NCBI GenBank assembly: GCA_021186555.1
Contig: JAJKFL010000330.1
Coordinates: 28,635,444-28,699,443, forward strand
DNA: 64,000 nt
DNA from: Reticulitermes speratus
Taxonomy: Eukaryota; Arthropoda; Insecta; Blattodea; Rhinotermitidae
Direction: 5' to 3'
The notes beneath the pieces are model-generated. The model was not told the origin of the DNA, ran no database searches, and saw nothing but the letters and a program-made list of their open reading frames with translations. A program made the translations under genes and the position numbers. Below, piece by piece: positions 61,346 to 64,000 of this stretch. How positions within the stretch are numbered: position 1 is the stretch's first letter; every line of letters begins with the position of its first letter.

Positions 61346-61637
61346 CCCAAGTCTTCAAGACGTGGTGCTTTTTGGTGCTTAATAAGGCACTGGGTGGGGT
61401 TAAGGATATCACAGTCTATTAGCTGTATGGGGCCCCGACCGTTGGGCGGGGGGGGGGAGCCAAAAGGCTGGATGTGTTTCAGATTTTGTGTCATAAATAT
61501 TTTGTATGTAAATTCTCACACTGTTCTGTCTGCATTGTCAGTTCAGGGCTATGTGTAGGTAGAGCCTCCAAATTTATTTATGCATTGGGCTCAGAAACGT
61601 CTTAAATGGGCCCTTGCACTGGGACAAATTTACCTTC

Positions 61638-61725
61638 CACTACTACTACTACTACTAATAATAATAATAATAATAATGGTTTGTAGTAGTAGTAGTAGTA
61701 TAGTAGTAGTAGTAGTAGTAGTAGG
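61638..61725. repeat. Triplet microsatellite forming a hairpin
   Basis: ACT repeats, then AAT repeats, then after GGTTTG a longer run of AGT repeats. The ACT and AGT runs are complementary, so the locus can fold back on itself. Confidence 0.9.
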
Positions 61726-63089
61726 TAGAGAACTTTCTTCTTCTTATTCCTGTTATCATCACTGCTATTTAATTGAAACAACTCTGTGGTGCACCAGTGC
61801 ATTTATTCAGGTGTCACATGGGAAAATAACACTGCGTTGCATTTCAGCATTCTGAAGTATTAGGCCTTTCGTATTTACACGTCACTGGCATTGCTTGTCA
61901 ATGCAGGCCTGTAATAGTATTAACGGGCTGGATTCTCATAGTGGCAATACATCTCAAAGCACCAAGACACTGAGGTGTACATGAGGTGCAGTAATGAAGC
62001 TCCATGCTTCTCTGGCCCTTGGTACTAGCCGGAGGCGGTTGTGTGGGTACCTTTATCACCCTGGGAGGGCCTCCACTACCCACTGTTTAGGTGACTGGAT
62101 GGGTGGACCCACACTGTAGAACCAGACGTGACAACGATTCACGACGGATGACAATTAAACAAACAAGGCTAGAAGCACATACAGCCGATACACAAACTGC
62201 AATCTCAATGAGCTATAAACACAGCTCCAAGCACAAAGTAATATAACTGATGGGAGTAAATTGAACTTTACGTGTATTGCCTTTTGTACAGACATCATCA
62301 TAAATGCCTACTCTTTTGCAAAGAGTGTCAACACTCCTGTCTCTGCAACTGTTCAAATACATGTGTATACAGATGGGATGGTTTACTGCCCACAATCGCA
62401 CAATCTTCAAGCACCTTGTGACTGGTGTTCGGTGTTTTCTACATTTCTTAACAGATGAGCGAAAATTAGGCAGTATTAACTTGTAACTGAAGATGGTTGG
62501 TCGCCCTCCTCGTATCGCTGAGTCTCGGGTTCTAACCCAAGGTAATGCAAGTGATAGTGGTGAACAGTGCCCGCTTTGATTTACCACTGCCAACTGTCAT
62601 TCCTCCATAGCCCCATATTTGCAGACACTCCCCGACTCACGCAATTTTAAGTTACGGAATTAAAAAAAAAAAAAGCAACTAAATTGAATTGATAACATTT
62701 CTGCAGCGGGCGCCGAATTTTTCCTTGTGAGAATGAAAGCGCAATAAGTCTAAGGTGGCAGAAGAATATTGCTGTGCGATAACATAGGCAGCTGGACGGC
62801 CACGCTGCTGCCGATCAAGTTCCAGAGGGTTGGGAGTTTCGATATTAACTAGAACCCTCGTATATGCGTATATGATTTACCACATGTATATTAAATTCCG
62901 AATTTCGCAAAATTCGACTTGAGCCGGATATTCCGGAGGGTAACTAGACCTACTGCGCAAGTCGCGGAGTGCCTCTATCCATCTCTCAGCCTGGGGATGG
63001 ACAAGGTATTAATTAGAGGCCAGGGTTCCATAGTAACACACATTCACCCCATCAGAAGAATAAAAACTTTATGAGATTTGTCTCTCACA

Positions 63090-63310
63090 GCAGTGGTGAC
63101 GATTCAAGCCGTCAGCGATGTTACACCATGTAGACTGATGAATAGCTACAGACGTTTCGAAGGATCGCAATGCCTCCATTTTCAGTGTCAAGCAGTCCAA
63201 GTAGAACAAGCTTTCCTTGAACCCTTTCAGAATGCAGGTAACAATTTACCAGTCGACATATGTAACACCCCACAAGATCTGAATCTTCAAAAGAGCGTCA
63301 GTTTCCGATC
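63090..63310. repeat. Hairpin-repeat family member
   Basis: The order GCGATGTTACACCATGTAGA, ACGTTTCGAAGGATCGCAAT, GCCTCCATTTTCAGTGTCAA, GCAGTCCAAG, then CACCCCACAAGATCTGAATC matches one full unit of the modules at 28540 and 44625. Confidence 0.6.
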
Positions 63311-63737
63311 AATAGATATTTTCCAGACACATCTGCTGGCTTCCGGTCTTTCTTGCGTTACAAATGCAATATGTTCAGAAAAAAATCGAACCCTCCGTTG
63401 CCCAAGTGATTATTGAAGAAATAAAAGGGCAGAAATAATAAAGAAATCCAGAAATGTTGCTCCTAAGCCTCTCTTTAACGCCGAAATATACGCCAGGGAT
63501 CTGAACTATGAAATCGCTGTCCAACACAGATTTCACTACTAACTGATGTACTAGACATTGCCGTATACGACACTAATATTCATTCAATAGAGCATTTCAG
63601 ATATTACAACCCGGTGCATAAATACGACACTACAGTAATACCTGAATTACGCTGCTACAAAATTGAGAATGTTTGGTGCTGCTGAATCTGAAGACTCCGT
63701 CACCACCTACGAATAATTAACAAAGGTATTTTCTTTA

Positions 63738-63992
63738 TTGGCGGCCAGGATAGCGTAGTCGGTAGTGCGATTCGCTACGGGTTGGACAGATCGGGGTTTT
63801 GAACCCAAGTGGGTAAGGGATTTTCTGAATCCCTTCAGAGCGCCCACCCAGCTCCGGGTAAAGGGGTATCAGGTCTCTTTCCAGTTGGGAGGAAGGGGTA
63901 AAAGGGCTAGGGCATGGCGTTGACCACCCATCCCCATCTGGCGCCGAGGTTAAGAATCAGTAGATCTATACCCCCCCCCCCCCCCCCCCCCG
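63738..63992 (+). repeat. tRNA-derived SINE with poly-C tail
   Basis: A-box-like TAGCGTAGTCGGTAGTGCG and B-box-like GGGGTTTTGAACCC about 35 bp apart. The body carries GGTAAAGGGGTATCAGGTC, and the tail CGAGGTTAAGAATCAGTAGA leads into about 22 C residues. This is the best-preserved copy of the family in the window. Confidence 0.8.
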
Positions 63993-64000
63993 TGCCTTCA

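Larger units (their letters stand above)
60525..63060. other. Upstream flank of the LRR gene, repeat-rich, no gene supported
   Basis: Contains a SINE tail near 61170-61340, a poly-G tract at 61448, the triplet hairpin at 61638-61725, and a tRNA-like piece near 62480-62590 (B-box-like GGGTTCTAACCC). The remainder is unassigned. Confidence 0.4.

Noticed and set aside
63738-63815. A standard tRNA gene
   Set aside because: A- and B-box-like sequences are present, but the cloverleaf stems do not pair convincingly and the sequence continues into a SINE body.

Overview
The window reads as nuclear DNA from an arthropod, most likely an insect. Its genes have short exons, long introns and GT/AG junctions, the base composition is AT-rich, and much of it is decayed transposon sequence. 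The mix of repeats (tRNA-derived SINEs, several non-LTR families, piggyBac and pogo/Tigger debris, hairpin repeats with a shared CTTCTGGGAT-type core) reminds me of cockroach/termite genomes, but that placement is inference. Nothing bacterial, plastid or mitochondrial is visible.

Four host genes are supported, all by spliced models whose reading phases agree across introns. (1) Bases 1-11715, plus strand: the 3' part of a PHRF1-like (PHD and RING finger, RNA polymerase II CTD-associated) gene. It has a 3.28-kb SR-rich exon, a likely one-base frameshift near 665-690, and three small exons carrying the conserved C-terminus. (2) Bases 46698-39665, minus strand: a complete four-exon F-box protein with an FBA domain (FBXO2/6/44 family), 301 residues. 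(3) Bases 51515-56828, plus strand: a complete seven-exon PAAF1 (proteasomal ATPase-associated factor 1), 414 residues of WD repeats. (4) Bases 60458-58857, minus strand: a two-exon trophoblast-glycoprotein-like LRR membrane protein, 404 residues. FBXO and PAAF1 are divergent neighbours, and both act in ubiquitin-proteasome biology. PAAF1 and the LRR gene are convergent.

Between the PHRF1 and FBXO genes is a 27-kb gene-poor block. Its most striking structure is a 14.15-kb near-perfect palindrome: arms 23763-30765 and 30836-37911, with a 70-bp spacer. The arms are not one transposon. They are a mosaic holding a truncated Tigger element, a degenerate minisatellite, nested hairpin modules, a 36-bp 'AGATGGC' tandem array at the centre, and a candidate first coding exon (Met-Ala-Asp-Ile-Glu, then a strong splice donor). 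The arms differ by scattered substitutions and by repeat-copy number, so this is unlikely to be a simple read-through assembly artefact. The distal right end of the palindrome falls inside a second Tigger copy.

The rest of the accessory sequence comprises:
- piggyBac transposase fragments plus four short TTAA-flanked piggyBac-type MITEs;
- two further TA-flanked pogo-like MITEs;
- at least five non-LTR retrotransposon relics of several families;
- a tRNA-derived SINE family with at least five copies;
- small perfect-stem hairpin elements.
No rRNA, standard tRNA gene or CRISPR array was seen.
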